Source: Ewingella sp049889095 (lineage in GTDB: Bacteria; Pseudomonadota; Gammaproteobacteria; Enterobacterales; Enterobacteriaceae). From it: 64,000 nt of DNA. Below the pieces are notes generated by a model. The model did not search any database and was not told the origin of the DNA. It saw nothing but the letters and a program-made list of their open reading frames with translations. A program made the translations under genes and the position numbers. Positions 36,610 through 45,602 of this stretch are shown piece by piece (position 1 is the stretch's first letter; each line of letters begins with the position of its first letter). The DNA lies in NCBI GenBank assembly GCA_049889095.1, contig JBLJFK010000001.1; one strand, 5' to 3'.

Positions 36610-37251
36610 ATGAGTCTGAACATTAACGGTATCCGTATTCCTGACAGTAAAATGGCGCGTGAGGCCACTGAACGGGTTCGCGACACGGAGTCCGAGCTGT
36701 TGTTTCACCACTCCAGCCGTGTTTATTATTGGGCGGCGTTAGCCGGGCAGCAGCGTAGCCTGAGTGTTGATCAGGAGTTGCTCTATATCGGCTGCATGTT
36801 CCATGATATGGGCCTGATGCATGAACATTGCAGCTGCGATAAACGGTTTGAAGTGGATGGGGCGAACAGCGCACGGGAGTTTATGCGCCAATACGGGGTG
36901 TCCGCGCAGGATATCGACAAAGTCTGGACGGCAATTGCTTTACATACCACACCAGGTATTCCGGAATTTATGGATCCGGTGATTGCACTGGTGACCGCAG
37001 GCGTAGAAATGGATGTGCTGGGAATAAACTACGTAGGATACGACGATAAGGTACGCGAACAAGTGGTGGCCGCACACCCAAGAACGCCTGATTTTAAAGA
37101 AGATATTATTCAGGCATTCTATGATGGGATTAAAAACAAACCTGATACAACGTTTGGTAACGTAAAAGCCGACGTGATTGGCGACAAGGAACCGCAGTTT
37201 GTGAAAGGTAATTTCTGCTCGGTGATCCGCGCTTCACGCTGGAACAGCTGA
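36610..37251 (+). CDS. HD-domain metal-dependent hydrolase (cyanamide-hydratase-like)
   Basis: 213 residues from ATG 36610, which has GAGG about eight bases upstream; another ATG at 36577 lacks a site. The metal-binding HD signature is complete: an early histidine in LLFHHSSRVYYWAALAG, the HD pair in YIGCMFHDMGL, and a later histidine in WTAIALHTTPG. The arrangement suits the group of bacterial HD proteins related to cyanamide hydratase and often placed beside GlxA-type regulators. The substrate is unknown. Expression is probably set by the divergent GlxA-family gene. Confidence 0.82.
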   Translation: MSLNINGIRIPDSKMAREATERVRDTESELLFHHSSRVYYWAALAGQQRSLSVDQELLYIGCMFHDMGLMHEHCSCDKRFEVDGANSAREFMRQYGVSAQDIDKVWTAIALHTTPGIPEFMDPVIALVTAGVEMDVLGINYVGYDDKVREQVVAAHPRTPDFKEDIIQAFYDGIKNKPDTTFGNVKADVIGDKEPQFVKGNFCSVIRASRWNS

Positions 37252-37557
37252 TCAGATAAGACGGAATTCAATCATAAAGAGTTCGTTCAGGCCGGGATAT
37301 ATCGCCGAAATCACCTGTTTCAGTTCCGTCAGCGTCATGTTTTCCTGATCGGCATGGCGCTGATGAAGCTCATCGAACTGCACTGGCGTGACGGCGATCA
37401 CCTGAACATTGCAAAAAAAAACGTCATCTTCATACCGCGAAACCCGCACCTTATCACCTGCAACAAATTGTGCATCGCTCGCTTCACGCAGAGTGATGGT
37501 TTTATGGCCCGCCAGAATGTCATGTTCAAAACGGGAGTAGAAGGTGATGTTTTTCAT
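37252..37557 (-). CDS. yqfB: ASCH-domain N4-acetylcytidine amidohydrolase (YqfB)
   Basis: 101 residues from ATG 37557, chosen for the AGGAAA site just upstream; the frame extends to 37581. It aligns along its whole length with E. coli YqfB: FEHDILAGHKTITLREASD, VRVSRYEDDVFFC, QENMTLTELKQVISAIYPG. The E. coli enzyme hydrolyses N4-acetylcytidine to cytidine. It converges on the HD gene with no bases between the stop codons. Confidence 0.9.
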   Translation of the reverse strand: MKNITFYSRFEHDILAGHKTITLREASDAQFVAGDKVRVSRYEDDVFFCNVQVIAVTPVQFDELHQRHADQENMTLTELKQVISAIYPGLNELFMIEFRLI

Positions 37558-37661
37558 AGAGTTTCCTGTTGCTGCTGACAAATTTCATTTTATTGAGAAT
37601 ACCATTAGGGCATTTTATGATCCCTGAGTCGAATAAACACAATAAAAATGCAGCCCACCAA

Positions 37662-38651
37662 TCAGCTTTTTTTAACCCCGGTTTCTTCCTCTGAGAAACG
37701 CGCCGTCATCGCATCCCGCTCATAACCCTGGCGTTCGGTCAGGATAGGGTACAAGTCAGGACGGCGTCCGTATATCCAGCGACGGCCGGAGCTCATGGGG
37801 ATCAGCGAGAGATCGAGATCGGCGGTGACCATAACATCGGCAGCGATATCGGTTTCTTTCACAATCCGGCCATAAGGGTCGAGGATCATGGCGTTGCCTG
37901 TGCGAACTTCGTCATCATCAGCACCGATACCATTGCTAAAAAGAATGAAAATGCCGTTATCGTGGGCGCGAGAAGGGAGCCAGCGCATCAGCCATTCACG
38001 GCCACTGACACCGCGGATCGCCGCCGTCATCTCTGCTTTACGTTCCGCACGTTGTTCCCACAGATCCAGAGAAATCGGCTTCATGCCATGCGGACTGCGT
38101 GAATTTGTACCGCCCGTTTGGTGAGGTGCAATCAGGATATCAGCCCCCAGCAACGTAGTGGCGCGGACGTTCTCGACCAGATTGTTGTCCCAGCAGATTA
38201 ATATTCCCGCTTTTACCCCCCAAGGCGTATCAAAAACGGTATAGCTGTCACCGCAGCTGATAGTTTGGTGCTCAAAAGCGTGGAGTTTGCGATGTGTATG
38301 GGAAGTGCCATCAGGCATACAGGCAACATAGGCATTATAAAGACGGCCGTCATCGGCACGCTCAATTAAACCCACACAAATCATCATCCGATGTTTCGCG
38401 GCCAGAGAGCGAACCAGGGCCAGCGAAGTACTGGTCGTCAGCGACTCTGCCAGCGCTTCCACCTCATCATCGGGCAGTTTTGGCACATGCCAGTAGCCAG
38501 TGATGCACATTTCAGGGAAGGCTAACATCTGTATTTCCTGTAAGGCAGCCTGCTCAATGAATTTTTCAATCATCAGCAAGTTATATTTCTTATTGCCGGC
38601 CTGGTGTTGGAATTGAACAACAGCGGCTTTAATCGGAAGCGGTTCACTCAT
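37662..38651 (-). CDS. nitrilase-superfamily carbon-nitrogen hydrolase
   Basis: 329 residues with the complete Glu-Lys-Cys triad: E47 in LAFPEMCITGY, K122 in HRKLHAFE, C153 in ILICWDN. The family hydrolyses or condenses amide and nitrile bonds; the branch here (amidase, carbamoylase or other) cannot be fixed. GGAG precedes the ATG. The adjacent LysR gene is divergent, 126 bases away, and probably controls it. Confidence 0.88.
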   Translation of the reverse strand: MSEPLPIKAAVVQFQHQAGNKKYNLLMIEKFIEQAALQEIQMLAFPEMCITGYWHVPKLPDDEVEALAESLTTSTSLALVRSLAAKHRMMICVGLIERADDGRLYNAYVACMPDGTSHTHRKLHAFEHQTISCGDSYTVFDTPWGVKAGILICWDNNLVENVRATTLLGADILIAPHQTGGTNSRSPHGMKPISLDLWEQRAERKAEMTAAIRGVSGREWLMRWLPSRAHDNGIFILFSNGIGADDDEVRTGNAMILDPYGRIVKETDIAADVMVTADLDLSLIPMSSGRRWIYGRRPDLYPILTERQGYERDAMTARFSEEETGVKKS

Positions 38652-38777
38652 GGCATTTCTCCAAAGATAAATCAGCGGGAGCTTTTATTCATATAAAGCA
38701 GTGGTATTACAGCAACTTCACTGATAACTTTATAATGAATTATTTTCTACTTTTGATTACTCAATGGAATGTAATAA

Positions 38778-39635
38778 ATGAACGCAAAGCTGCTTAAAGC
38801 TTTTGTGACACTGGCAGAAAAGGGCAATTATGCGCAAGCCGCGCTGGCCCTTTCGATGACTCAACCAGCGCTGACCAAACAAATTAACTTGTTGGAATCG
38901 AAGATAAATATTCTGTTATTCACCCGGGGTCGCCATGGAAGTCAGTTAACTATGGGTGGCCAGCAATTACTTCCTGAAGCGATAAAAGTGCTCAAACAGA
39001 CCGACAGTTTTATCCGGCATGCCGAGCAGGTTGTGAAGGGCAGTGAAGGGCGGATCGCTCTCGGATTTGGCTTATCCAGCTTCTATTTCGCCCCGGAATG
39101 CATTGCCAGATTTCGGCGTTTATATCCCGACATTGATGTGATGTTGGAAGATATACCGTCAACCAAACAGTATGAATTGTTAGGAAATGGAGAATTGCAG
39201 ATCGGTTTTGTGCGGGTTCCGGCTAAAGCGCCGCTGCAGCATCATGCCTTATTCGAAGACCGGTTAGTGATGGTGACGCCCGGAGATGATGAATTCTCAG
39301 TGGAAAACTGGTTAAACCGGCTGCCATTGTTACGGTTATATACCGAACGTGGCCGCGGATTGAATGCACAAACGGATATGTTTCTACAGTCTGCCCAGCT
39401 TTTTCCGTCGTCAACGCAGGAGGCTGGCGATATTCAAACGCTACTGGCGCTGGTTATTGCCGGTATTGGCGTGGCAATCCTCCCTGAGAGTATTATGCAT
39501 ATCGCTCCGACCACGATTAACCGGATCCCCTTAACAGGGAGTTTTGTAAGCTGGAAAGTGGGTATTGCCTGGGATGAGCGTATACCGGACTTAATTCGTG
39601 ATAATTTCATCGACATGGTGATGAGTAATGGCTGA
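38778..39635 (+). CDS. LysR-family transcriptional regulator next to nitrilase gene
   Basis: 285 residues with an N-terminal helix-turn-helix (GNYAQAALALSMTQPALTKQINLLESKI) and an effector-binding domain beginning near residue 90 (GRIALGFGLSSFYF). It is slightly short at the C terminus for the family but looks complete. The divergent placement with the nitrilase-family gene is the classical LysR-target pattern, so it most likely activates that enzyme in response to its substrate (inference). Confidence 0.85.
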   Translation: MNAKLLKAFVTLAEKGNYAQAALALSMTQPALTKQINLLESKINILLFTRGRHGSQLTMGGQQLLPEAIKVLKQTDSFIRHAEQVVKGSEGRIALGFGLSSFYFAPECIARFRRLYPDIDVMLEDIPSTKQYELLGNGELQIGFVRVPAKAPLQHHALFEDRLVMVTPGDDEFSVENWLNRLPLLRLYTERGRGLNAQTDMFLQSAQLFPSSTQEAGDIQTLLALVIAGIGVAILPESIMHIAPTTINRIPLTGSFVSWKVGIAWDERIPDLIRDNFIDMVMSNG

Positions 39636-39771
39636 CTGATTGGATAAACGATGTTACGTACTATTTGGCATGCCCCTTGTTAATACTACGTGATTCTTTA
39701 AATTGATGTGATAATCGTCTCCCTGACAAAGTCAGTGAAAAAAAGTTTTTGTCCTTTAAGGAGTAGTAGAA

Positions 39772-39951
39772 ATGACACGCACAGTTGAGAAAATCGAGTT
39801 CGATTTAAAACAGGCTCGCAGGGAAAGAGATACCTGGAAAAGTAATGGCAACGGACGACAGAACTACGAAATGGTTAAAAAGTACATTTCATCGCTTGAG
39901 AAAGAGCTCGCTGGAAGCATCAAATCTGATGATGTTAACAGTGATAAATAA
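39772..39951 (+). CDS. small hypothetical protein, 59 residues
   Basis: ATG at 39772 follows an excellent TAAGGAG site (39757-39763), and the frame runs 59 codons to TAA at 39949. An extended -10 element (TGTGATAAT, 39707-39715) lies upstream. The product is charged, helical and Lys/Glu-rich (starts MTRTVEKIEFDLKQARRERD, later MVKKYISSLEKELAG), with no membrane segment and no cysteine, and may form a short coiled coil. I do not recognise a family. Start, promoter and codon use together support a real gene. Confidence 0.7.
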   Translation: MTRTVEKIEFDLKQARRERDTWKSNGNGRQNYEMVKKYISSLEKELAGSIKSDDVNSDK

Positions 39952-40521
39952 ATTATAGATTCTGTCTTTTCTTGATGTCCAGGAATGTTGCAGTGAAGGT
40001 CTGCGTGAAATATTTATCGCAGGAGTTGCTGCAAGAACAGAGACCTGATTCAGTGAACGCTGGGATTTTTTGCCCGGCGTCTTTTTCGTTTATCCCAATA
40101 CAGGCCTTTAGGCTGGCAAGGCCCGCGGCTCCGGACGAGCACATGATTGGTGCGCATAATGTATATTATGTTAAATGTACTATGTGTTATTGAAACAGCC
40201 TTTCTACAGTGTTTCCAATACCTTACCCTATCCCATTGTTGATGACTCGTCAGCGTTGGCCCTCGGACTCGGATCTCGAATGCTATTGGCACGCTCCAGA
40301 AAACCAATCGCCAGAGACAGCGCTACGTGAAATATGTAATTCTGGCAGTATGATTACCCGCCAGAATTGCTCAGATCACACCTCCCTCTGAGCCATAAAC
40401 TCCGGGTTAGTGTCATTTCTGTCATCTCCAGGCCACTCCAACGGTAAGTTACCCAAGGCTTTAACTGTTTTATTAAACCGGAAGTTTCTGTTTATCTCAC
40501 TGATTTTACTAAATATTTACC
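39952..40521. other. gene-poor intergenic stretch
   Basis: About 570 bases without a convincing gene. It contains a short palindrome CATAAT-GTAT-ATTATG near 40154-40170. Several short overlapping open frames on both strands lack ribosome binding sites and recognisable motifs. It may hold worn remnants of lost genes; I cannot name any. Confidence 0.4.
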
Positions 40522-40748
40522 GTGAATTTATTAACTAAACTTACGTTGTTGGCTATTGCTTTAGGTTCTACGCTTTCCTTCACTGCGCTGGCTACAGCGG
40601 CAAGTTCAGCGCTAATTAAAAGCGTGGAGTGAAACGTGCGCATAGTTATGCAATTGAAATCGCCAGTGCCAGCTATTCCGTCTATGCGTTTCATCCTAAA
40701 GAAGTAGCGGCGCTTATCGAACAGGACACCTTGCACGCGATAAAGTGA
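40522..40748 (+). pseudogene. broken gene for a small secreted protein
   Basis: A GTG at 40522 opens a frame whose first residues form a good signal peptide (VNLLTKLTLLAIALGSTL, then FTALA). After 36 codons it hits TGA at 40630-40632. The next frame stays open from 40629 through 39 codons (KRAHSYAIEIASASYSVYAF, ending LHAIK) to TGA at 40746. A single frameshift near 40620 would join the two into a protein of about 70 residues. I do not recognise the family. The frameshift could also be an assembly error. Confidence 0.45.
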
Positions 40749-40908
40749 AAGCAAATAAAAGCCAAGATCGAAAACGATCCCCGTTGATCTATCTGAACTT
40801 CCCTGCCCTCATTTATCATCAATCCTCGTATATGTGAGCTTTCACCATAAATGTTGCCGCTGAAAATGGTTAATAGTGAGAGTATCTATTTATCAAAAAG
40901 GATTGAAC

Positions 40909-41136
40909 ATGGAAAATTATGCTAACAAAAGCGGAGACTCAGCTGTCACCGGTTTCCAGATTGACAGTAATTCGATCAAAGTTCGCTTCAAAGACCACCA
41001 CGTCTACCTTTATGATATCCGCCATCCTGGTCCGGAACATCTTGAAAAAATGAAAGAACTGGCTCGCGCTGGTTGGGGCCTGAACACTTATATTGAAAGT
41101 GAAGTGAAAAAAGATTTCTCCTCAAAAGTGATTTGA
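40909..41136 (+). CDS. KTSC-domain small protein
   Basis: 75 residues from ATG 40909, with AAGG about eight bases upstream; the frame extends to 40876 without a better start. The sequence (SAVTGFQIDSNSIKVRFKDHHVYLYDI, then a helix, then LNTYIESEVKKDFSSK) matches the KTSC domain pattern, first noted at the C terminus of some lysyl-tRNA synthetases and also found alone. No function is established for the stand-alone form. It is monocistronic. Confidence 0.7.
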   Translation: MENYANKSGDSAVTGFQIDSNSIKVRFKDHHVYLYDIRHPGPEHLEKMKELARAGWGLNTYIESEVKKDFSSKVI

Positions 41137-41282
41137 CTTCTTCCGTGGGCGCAGCCTTCTGTGCCCCTTGATCCCTCTGAATTGTATTATCCTTCCATCA
41201 ATTCCGCTGTGACACATGCGTCGTGAAAAGGTAGTCTGATCACTATATTGAGTATTACCAGACCTCTTTTCGGAGCTTCTCT

Positions 41283-42143
41283 ATGACACGTAAAATAACC
41301 CAACAGTATAAAGCCTACCGCGATGATATCCGCGACCTGCAAACCCGTCGCCCTGTCCCCGGTCCTGAGCTCGAAAATCTGGACCCCTTTTTGTTTCTTA
41401 ATCATCATGGCCCACAGGTTTATGCTCCGAATAATCTCGGGCTGCCTTTTGGTCCGCATCCGCATCGTGGTTTCGAAACCGTGACTTTTATACTGCGTGG
41501 TGAACTGTCACACAGTGATACCGGCGGCCACGAAAGTATAATCGGCACCGGCGGCGTACAGTGGATGACGGCCGGATCTGGGCTGATTCATGCTGAACTT
41601 TCACCAGAATCATTCAAACGCAGCGGCGGAGAACTTGAAATTTTGCAGCTGTGGATTAACTTACCGTCCTATCTGAAAATGACCACGCCCAGCTACGTTG
41701 GCCTGCAAGCCGATGAAATTCCGATGATTACCCTTAGTAAAGGGCATGGTTCCATCAGCCTGGTTTCTGGCAGTCTGTCAGGTGTGACTGGGCCTGTTTC
41801 TTCTTTAACCGGTATAGTTATGATGACCGGTCAGCTCAGTGCGGGCAGTGAAATTACCCTCCCTGCTCCCGCTGAGCGTCAGGTTTTCCTCTACACGGTC
41901 AAAGGCCGCCTGAGCATTGATGGGGAAATGGCACAGGCCTGGCATCTGATTGATTTGGATAGCAGCGACGACAGCGTGACCATTACCGCGATTGATGATG
42001 CTGTTTTCCTGTTTGGTCATGGCGATAAAATCAATGAGCCTGTTGTGTCTCACGGTCCGTTCGTGATGAACAGCGTGGAGGAGATCAATCAGGCTATCCT
42101 TGATTATCAGGCGGGCAAGTTTGATGTGAAACTCAAGTCATGA
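41283..42143 (+). CDS. pirin family protein
   Basis: 286 residues of bicupin fold. The N-terminal cupin has the metal-site pattern PHPHRGFETVTFILRGEL with HSDTGGHES and a later HAELSPE, and is intact. The C-terminal cupin is degenerate, as usual. The E. coli relative YhhW has quercetinase activity; the physiological role is not clear. CGGAG precedes the ATG. Confidence 0.9.
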   Translation: MTRKITQQYKAYRDDIRDLQTRRPVPGPELENLDPFLFLNHHGPQVYAPNNLGLPFGPHPHRGFETVTFILRGELSHSDTGGHESIIGTGGVQWMTAGSGLIHAELSPESFKRSGGELEILQLWINLPSYLKMTTPSYVGLQADEIPMITLSKGHGSISLVSGSLSGVTGPVSSLTGIVMMTGQLSAGSEITLPAPAERQVFLYTVKGRLSIDGEMAQAWHLIDLDSSDDSVTITAIDDAVFLFGHGDKINEPVVSHGPFVMNSVEEINQAILDYQAGKFDVKLKS

Positions 42144-42298
42144 CTGTAGTGCGTCAACGATAATAGCGCGCCTGGGATAAGAAATAGTCATTCCCGCCCG
42201 CATACACATTGCCTTTACGGATGGCGGGAAGATTTATTATGGGAAACTTCGGCGCTGCCGACGCTTCGCTTTATCAACGTTCGTGAAGGAGACAAGCA

Positions 42299-43354
42299 AT
42301 GGAATACCGTCAACTGGGCCACTCCGGCCTGAAAGTGTCCGTTCTCAGTCTGGGCACGATGACTTTTGGAGGTCAGGGGAAATTCGCCAAAACGGGGCAG
42401 ACTGACACCGAAACAGCCAAACGTCAGATTGGTTTATGTATCGATGCGGGGGTCAATCTCTTTGATACCGCGGATGTTTACTCAGGCGGCCTGTCGGAAG
42501 AGATCCTCGGCAAAGCGCTGGGCGAAAAACGCCATGACGTGTTGGTGGCGAGTAAGGCTCGTTTCCCGATGGGCGAAGGCCCGAACGATCGCGGCTCATC
42601 GCGCCACCATATTATTCGCGCATGTGAAGCCAGCCTGAAGCGACTCGGCACCGATTATCTCGATCTTTATCAACTGCACCAATGGGACGGTCAGACGCCA
42701 CTGGATGAAACGCTCCGTGCGCTCGACGATTTAGTCAGCAGCGGCAAAGTCCGCTATATCGGTGTGTCGAACTTTTCCGCCTGGCACATAATGAAAACGC
42801 TCGGTGTGGCACAGGCCAATCACTATATCCGCCCGGTCAGCCAACAGATCCACTACACCTTACAGGCCCGGGAAGCTGAGTACGAATTACTGCCGGTAAG
42901 TCAGGATCAAGGGCTAGGTGTGCTGGTATGGAGCCCGCTGGCCGGCGGTTTACTGTCGGGTAAGTATCGTCGTAACCAGGCTAAGCCTGAAGGTACCCGC
43001 CATCTGGCTGATTGGGGAGAGCCTCCGGTTCGTGATGAAGACGCACTGTATGACATTGTCGATGTACTGGTTGAGATCGCCGAATCACGTGGCGTCTCGG
43101 CGGCGCAAATCGCGCTGGCCTGGCTGATTTCTCGACCGGTCGTCAGTTCAGTGATTGTTGGTGCGCGCAGTGAAGAGCAGCTTAAGGATAATCTTAAATC
43201 CGCCGATCTGTTCCTTAATCAGCAGGAGATTGAGCGTCTGGACAGCGTGAGCCAGTTGCCGTTACTCTATCCCTACTGGCATCAGGCATGGACCGCGTCA
43301 GATCGTTTATCGAAGGCTGACCTTTCACTTTTAGCCCCCTACCTGAAGAAATAA
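42299..43354 (+). CDS. aldo/keto reductase
   Basis: 351 residues with the AKR catalytic set: D and Y in LFDTADVYSGG, K in VLVASKARF, H in LYQLHQWDG, and the NADP-binding end SSVIVGARSEEQLKDNL. It reduces aldehydes or ketones with NADPH; the substrate is unknown. AAGGAG lies eight bases before the start. It is followed by a terminator, so it is a single-gene unit. Confidence 0.9.
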   Translation: MEYRQLGHSGLKVSVLSLGTMTFGGQGKFAKTGQTDTETAKRQIGLCIDAGVNLFDTADVYSGGLSEEILGKALGEKRHDVLVASKARFPMGEGPNDRGSSRHHIIRACEASLKRLGTDYLDLYQLHQWDGQTPLDETLRALDDLVSSGKVRYIGVSNFSAWHIMKTLGVAQANHYIRPVSQQIHYTLQAREAEYELLPVSQDQGLGVLVWSPLAGGLLSGKYRRNQAKPEGTRHLADWGEPPVRDEDALYDIVDVLVEIAESRGVSAAQIALAWLISRPVVSSVIVGARSEEQLKDNLKSADLFLNQQEIERLDSVSQLPLLYPYWHQAWTASDRLSKADLSLLAPYLKK

Positions 43355-43373
43355 ATAACCCTATAACCATCCT

Positions 43374-43407
43374 GAAAACCGGTGTAGCACTGCCGGTTTT
43401 CTCTCTT
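43374..43407 (+). terminator. terminator of the aldo/keto reductase gene
   Basis: GAAAACCGG and CCGGTTTTC pair around ten bases and lead into a pyrimidine-rich TCTCTTTT tail. Confidence 0.7.
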
Positions 43408-43467
43408 TTATGCTAATACTGGGTGCAGCTTCACCTTTTAATGCGAAAACAATTAGGGAACATTGGG

Positions 43468-44217
43468 ATGATTATTTTTGTAACTGGCGCAACCGCTGGC
43501 TTTGGCGCGGAAATCGCGCGTAAATTTGTAAAATCTGGTCATAAAGTGATCGCCAGCGGTCGTCGTAAAGAACGTCTGGACGATTTGAAACAAGAGTTGG
43601 GCGACGCACTGTATGTTGTTCAGCTCGATGTGACCAACCGCGCTTCAATTGAAGAAGCCATTGCCGCGCTACCTGCCGAGTGGCGCAACATTGACGTACT
43701 GGTCAACAATGCCGGTCTGGCGTTGGGCCTGGAGAAGGCAGATAAAGCCGATCTGGATGACTGGGAAAACATGATCGACACCAATGCTAAAGGCCTGGTG
43801 TATATGACCCGCGCTGTGCTGCCGGGCATGGTTGAGCGCAACATCGGACACATCATTAACATTGGCTCTACTGCCGGAAACTGGCCGTATGCCGGTGGTA
43901 ACGTTTATGGCGCCACCAAAGCCTTTGTGCGTCAGTTCAGCTACAACCTGCGTTCAGATTTACACGGTACGCATGTTCGTGTAACCAATATTGAACCGGG
44001 TCTGTGCGGTGGGACTGAGTTCTCTAATGTGCGCTTTAAGGGCGACGACGAGAAAGCCAACAAAACCTACGACAATGCTAATCCGCTGACCGCCGCTGAC
44101 GTCGCTGAATCGGTGTTCTGGGTGTCAACACTACCCGCTCACGTCAATATTAACAGTATTGAAATGATGCCAGTAAGTCAGTCTCTGGCGGGTTTGCAGG
44201 TCCACCGTGACGCATAA
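43468..44217 (+). CDS. ydfG: NADP-dependent 3-hydroxy acid dehydrogenase YdfG
   Basis: 249 residues from ATG 43468; the frame is open further up but the conserved protein begins MIIFVTGATAGFGAEIARKF. It is a short-chain dehydrogenase with TGATAGFG cofactor binding, NNAG at the fourth strand and catalytic YGATK. The E. coli enzyme oxidises L-allo-threonine, serine and 3-hydroxypropionate with NADP and reduces malonic semialdehyde. Length matches E. coli YdfG (248). Confidence 0.93.
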   Translation: MIIFVTGATAGFGAEIARKFVKSGHKVIASGRRKERLDDLKQELGDALYVVQLDVTNRASIEEAIAALPAEWRNIDVLVNNAGLALGLEKADKADLDDWENMIDTNAKGLVYMTRAVLPGMVERNIGHIINIGSTAGNWPYAGGNVYGATKAFVRQFSYNLRSDLHGTHVRVTNIEPGLCGGTEFSNVRFKGDDEKANKTYDNANPLTAADVAESVFWVSTLPAHVNINSIEMMPVSQSLAGLQVHRDA

Positions 44218-44234
44218 TGCGCCTTCTTTGATCG

Positions 44235-44261
44235 AAAAAAGCGCCCTGCGGCGCTTTTTTT
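44235..44261. terminator. terminator after ydfG
   Basis: AAAAAAGCGCC and GGCGCTTTTTTT form a strong stem with loop CTGC. It serves ydfG and, in the other direction, the ynfA gene. Confidence 0.9.
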
Positions 44262-44289
44262 ATGCCGGATAGTTAATGCATTATCATCA

Positions 44290-44616
44290 TTAACTCGTTT
44301 TCCAGCCGTAGACAATGATTAGCATTCCTCCCAGCGCTACACAGGCGCCCAGCCAGTCGGTATGGCTGAGTTTTATACCATCGACAAAGCGCAGCCACAA
44401 CATGGCGGTCACTACATACACACCACCATAGGCAGCATATACCCGCCCGCTTGCCGCTGGATGTAACGTCAACAACCAGACAAACAGCGCCAGACTAAGT
44501 ACCGCAGGAAACAGTAACCAAGCGCTGGCTCCCTTTCGCAGCCATAAAAAAGGCAGGAAACAGCCGATGATTTCCGCCAACGCAGTCGCGAAAAAGAGCA
44601 AAGACGTTTTGATCAT
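44290..44616 (-). CDS. ynfA: YnfA, UPF0060 small membrane protein
   Basis: 108 residues with four membrane helices and the UPF0060 pattern EIIGCFLPFLWLRKG and YAAYGGVYVV. The family is related to small multidrug-resistance exporters and drug efflux has been reported for some members. It is a short single gene convergent with ydfG. Confidence 0.9.
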   Translation of the reverse strand: MIKTSLLFFATALAEIIGCFLPFLWLRKGASAWLLFPAVLSLALFVWLLTLHPAASGRVYAAYGGVYVVTAMLWLRFVDGIKLSHTDWLGACVALGGMLIIVYGWKTS

Positions 44617-44744
44617 AGTGAGATTTACAGCCCGTAGTTCAATGGGAAAGAAACCGAAGGGGTGTCAAAAGGTGACGTTCCTGGTGGCGATGTTATAATT
44701 TAAGTATTCGCTTGAGCGATGTGTAAACCTATAAGGAAGAGCTA

Positions 44745-45113
44745 ATGAATACAATGTTTATGACCCGAATGACTCGCCGGTTATTACCGGTCGCCCTGCT
44801 GGTCATGGCGGCAAGTTGGCAGGTTTCTGCACAGGCTGCCACTAATTGCGCGGGCGGCACCTGCGTGTTTGGTGGTTCAGGCAATGACGCAATGAGTAAT
44901 GAAGAGGCACGCCAGAGCAAAGAGCAGTGGAATGATACGCAGCAATTGCGCCACTCCATTAACCAGCGCGCTACCAAGAGCTTCAACAAGTTTGATCAGG
45001 CTGTTGATCTGCGCGATAAATGCCAGGCCAGTCAGAACCTGAATGCGTATTGGGAGCCAAATACTGAGCGCTGCCTCGACCGCCGTACAGGTCGCCAATT
45101 AATGGCGCCATAA
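44745..45113 (+). CDS. ynfB: YnfB, UPF0482/DUF1283 exported protein
   Basis: 122 residues from ATG 44745, with AAGGAAG just upstream. A signal peptide (ending AQA) is followed by a conserved mature part with four cysteines: CAGGTC near the start, then DKCQASQNLNAYWEPNTERCLDR in outline. This matches YnfB, a periplasmic protein of unknown function. It lies directly upstream of ynfD, with about 110 bases between, divergent from ynfA. Confidence 0.88.
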   Translation: MNTMFMTRMTRRLLPVALLVMAASWQVSAQAATNCAGGTCVFGGSGNDAMSNEEARQSKEQWNDTQQLRHSINQRATKSFNKFDQAVDLRDKCQASQNLNAYWEPNTERCLDRRTGRQLMAP

Positions 45114-45225
45114 AAATTGTGGTTTAACAGGAGAAAGATATGCTCAGAGACCCTTTGTCGTGTCTTAACTGCTAAACTATTTGATACGGTCTATCTCATT
45201 GCGAATAAGTTAAAAAAAGGATTGG

Positions 45226-45519
45226 ATGATGAAAAAAACATTGTTAGCAGGACTGGCCATTCTGGCCCTCGCACCTTTAGCGGTTCAGGCTTCATGTGAA
45301 ACCGTTAAAGCAGATATCACCCAAAAAATCGTCGCTAATGGCTTACCTGAATCCAATTTCAAATTGGATATCGTTGCCAATGATCAAGCCGACCAAGCCG
45401 GTGGTCAGGTAGTCGGTCATTGTCAGAATGACTCACAGAAAATCGTCTACACCAAAACGTCTGACAGTGTGGATGACAGTGCCAAAACGGGCACCAGTCA
45501 AGATGCACCTGCACAATAA
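45226..45519 (+). CDS. ynfD: YnfD, DUF1161 exported protein
   Basis: 97 residues starting MMKKTLL (the second ATG at 45229 is equally possible). A signal peptide ends VQA, and the mature protein has CETVKADITQKIVANGLPESNF and VVGHCQNDSQKIVYTKTS, the DUF1161 pattern with two cysteines likely joined by a disulfide. Compared with E. coli YnfD it has an extra Ser/Asp/Thr-rich tail of about 18 residues. Function unknown. Confidence 0.86.
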   Translation: MMKKTLLAGLAILALAPLAVQASCETVKADITQKIVANGLPESNFKLDIVANDQADQAGGQVVGHCQNDSQKIVYTKTSDSVDDSAKTGTSQDAPAQ

Positions 45520-45539
45520 TAATCAAGTGTTGTAGCGAT

Positions 45540-45566
45540 AGGCGCAGATGCTGCGCCTTTCTCTTT
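45540..45566 (+). terminator. terminator of ynfD
   Basis: AGGCGCAG and CTGCGCCT form a perfect 8-base stem with loop ATG, followed by TTTCTCTTT. Confidence 0.8.
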
Positions 45567-45602
45567 AACTTCACTTTCTAGCAACTGCTTGCTGAAACTC
45601 CC

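Noticed and set aside
40154..40170. CATAAT/ATTATG palindrome as a LexA or other operator
   Set aside because: It matches no known operator consensus and lies away from any clear promoter.
39972..40193. 73-codon open frame, with a second reverse frame across it
   Set aside because: Neither frame has a ribosome site or recognisable motif, and both overlap; treated as noise or an unidentifiable remnant.
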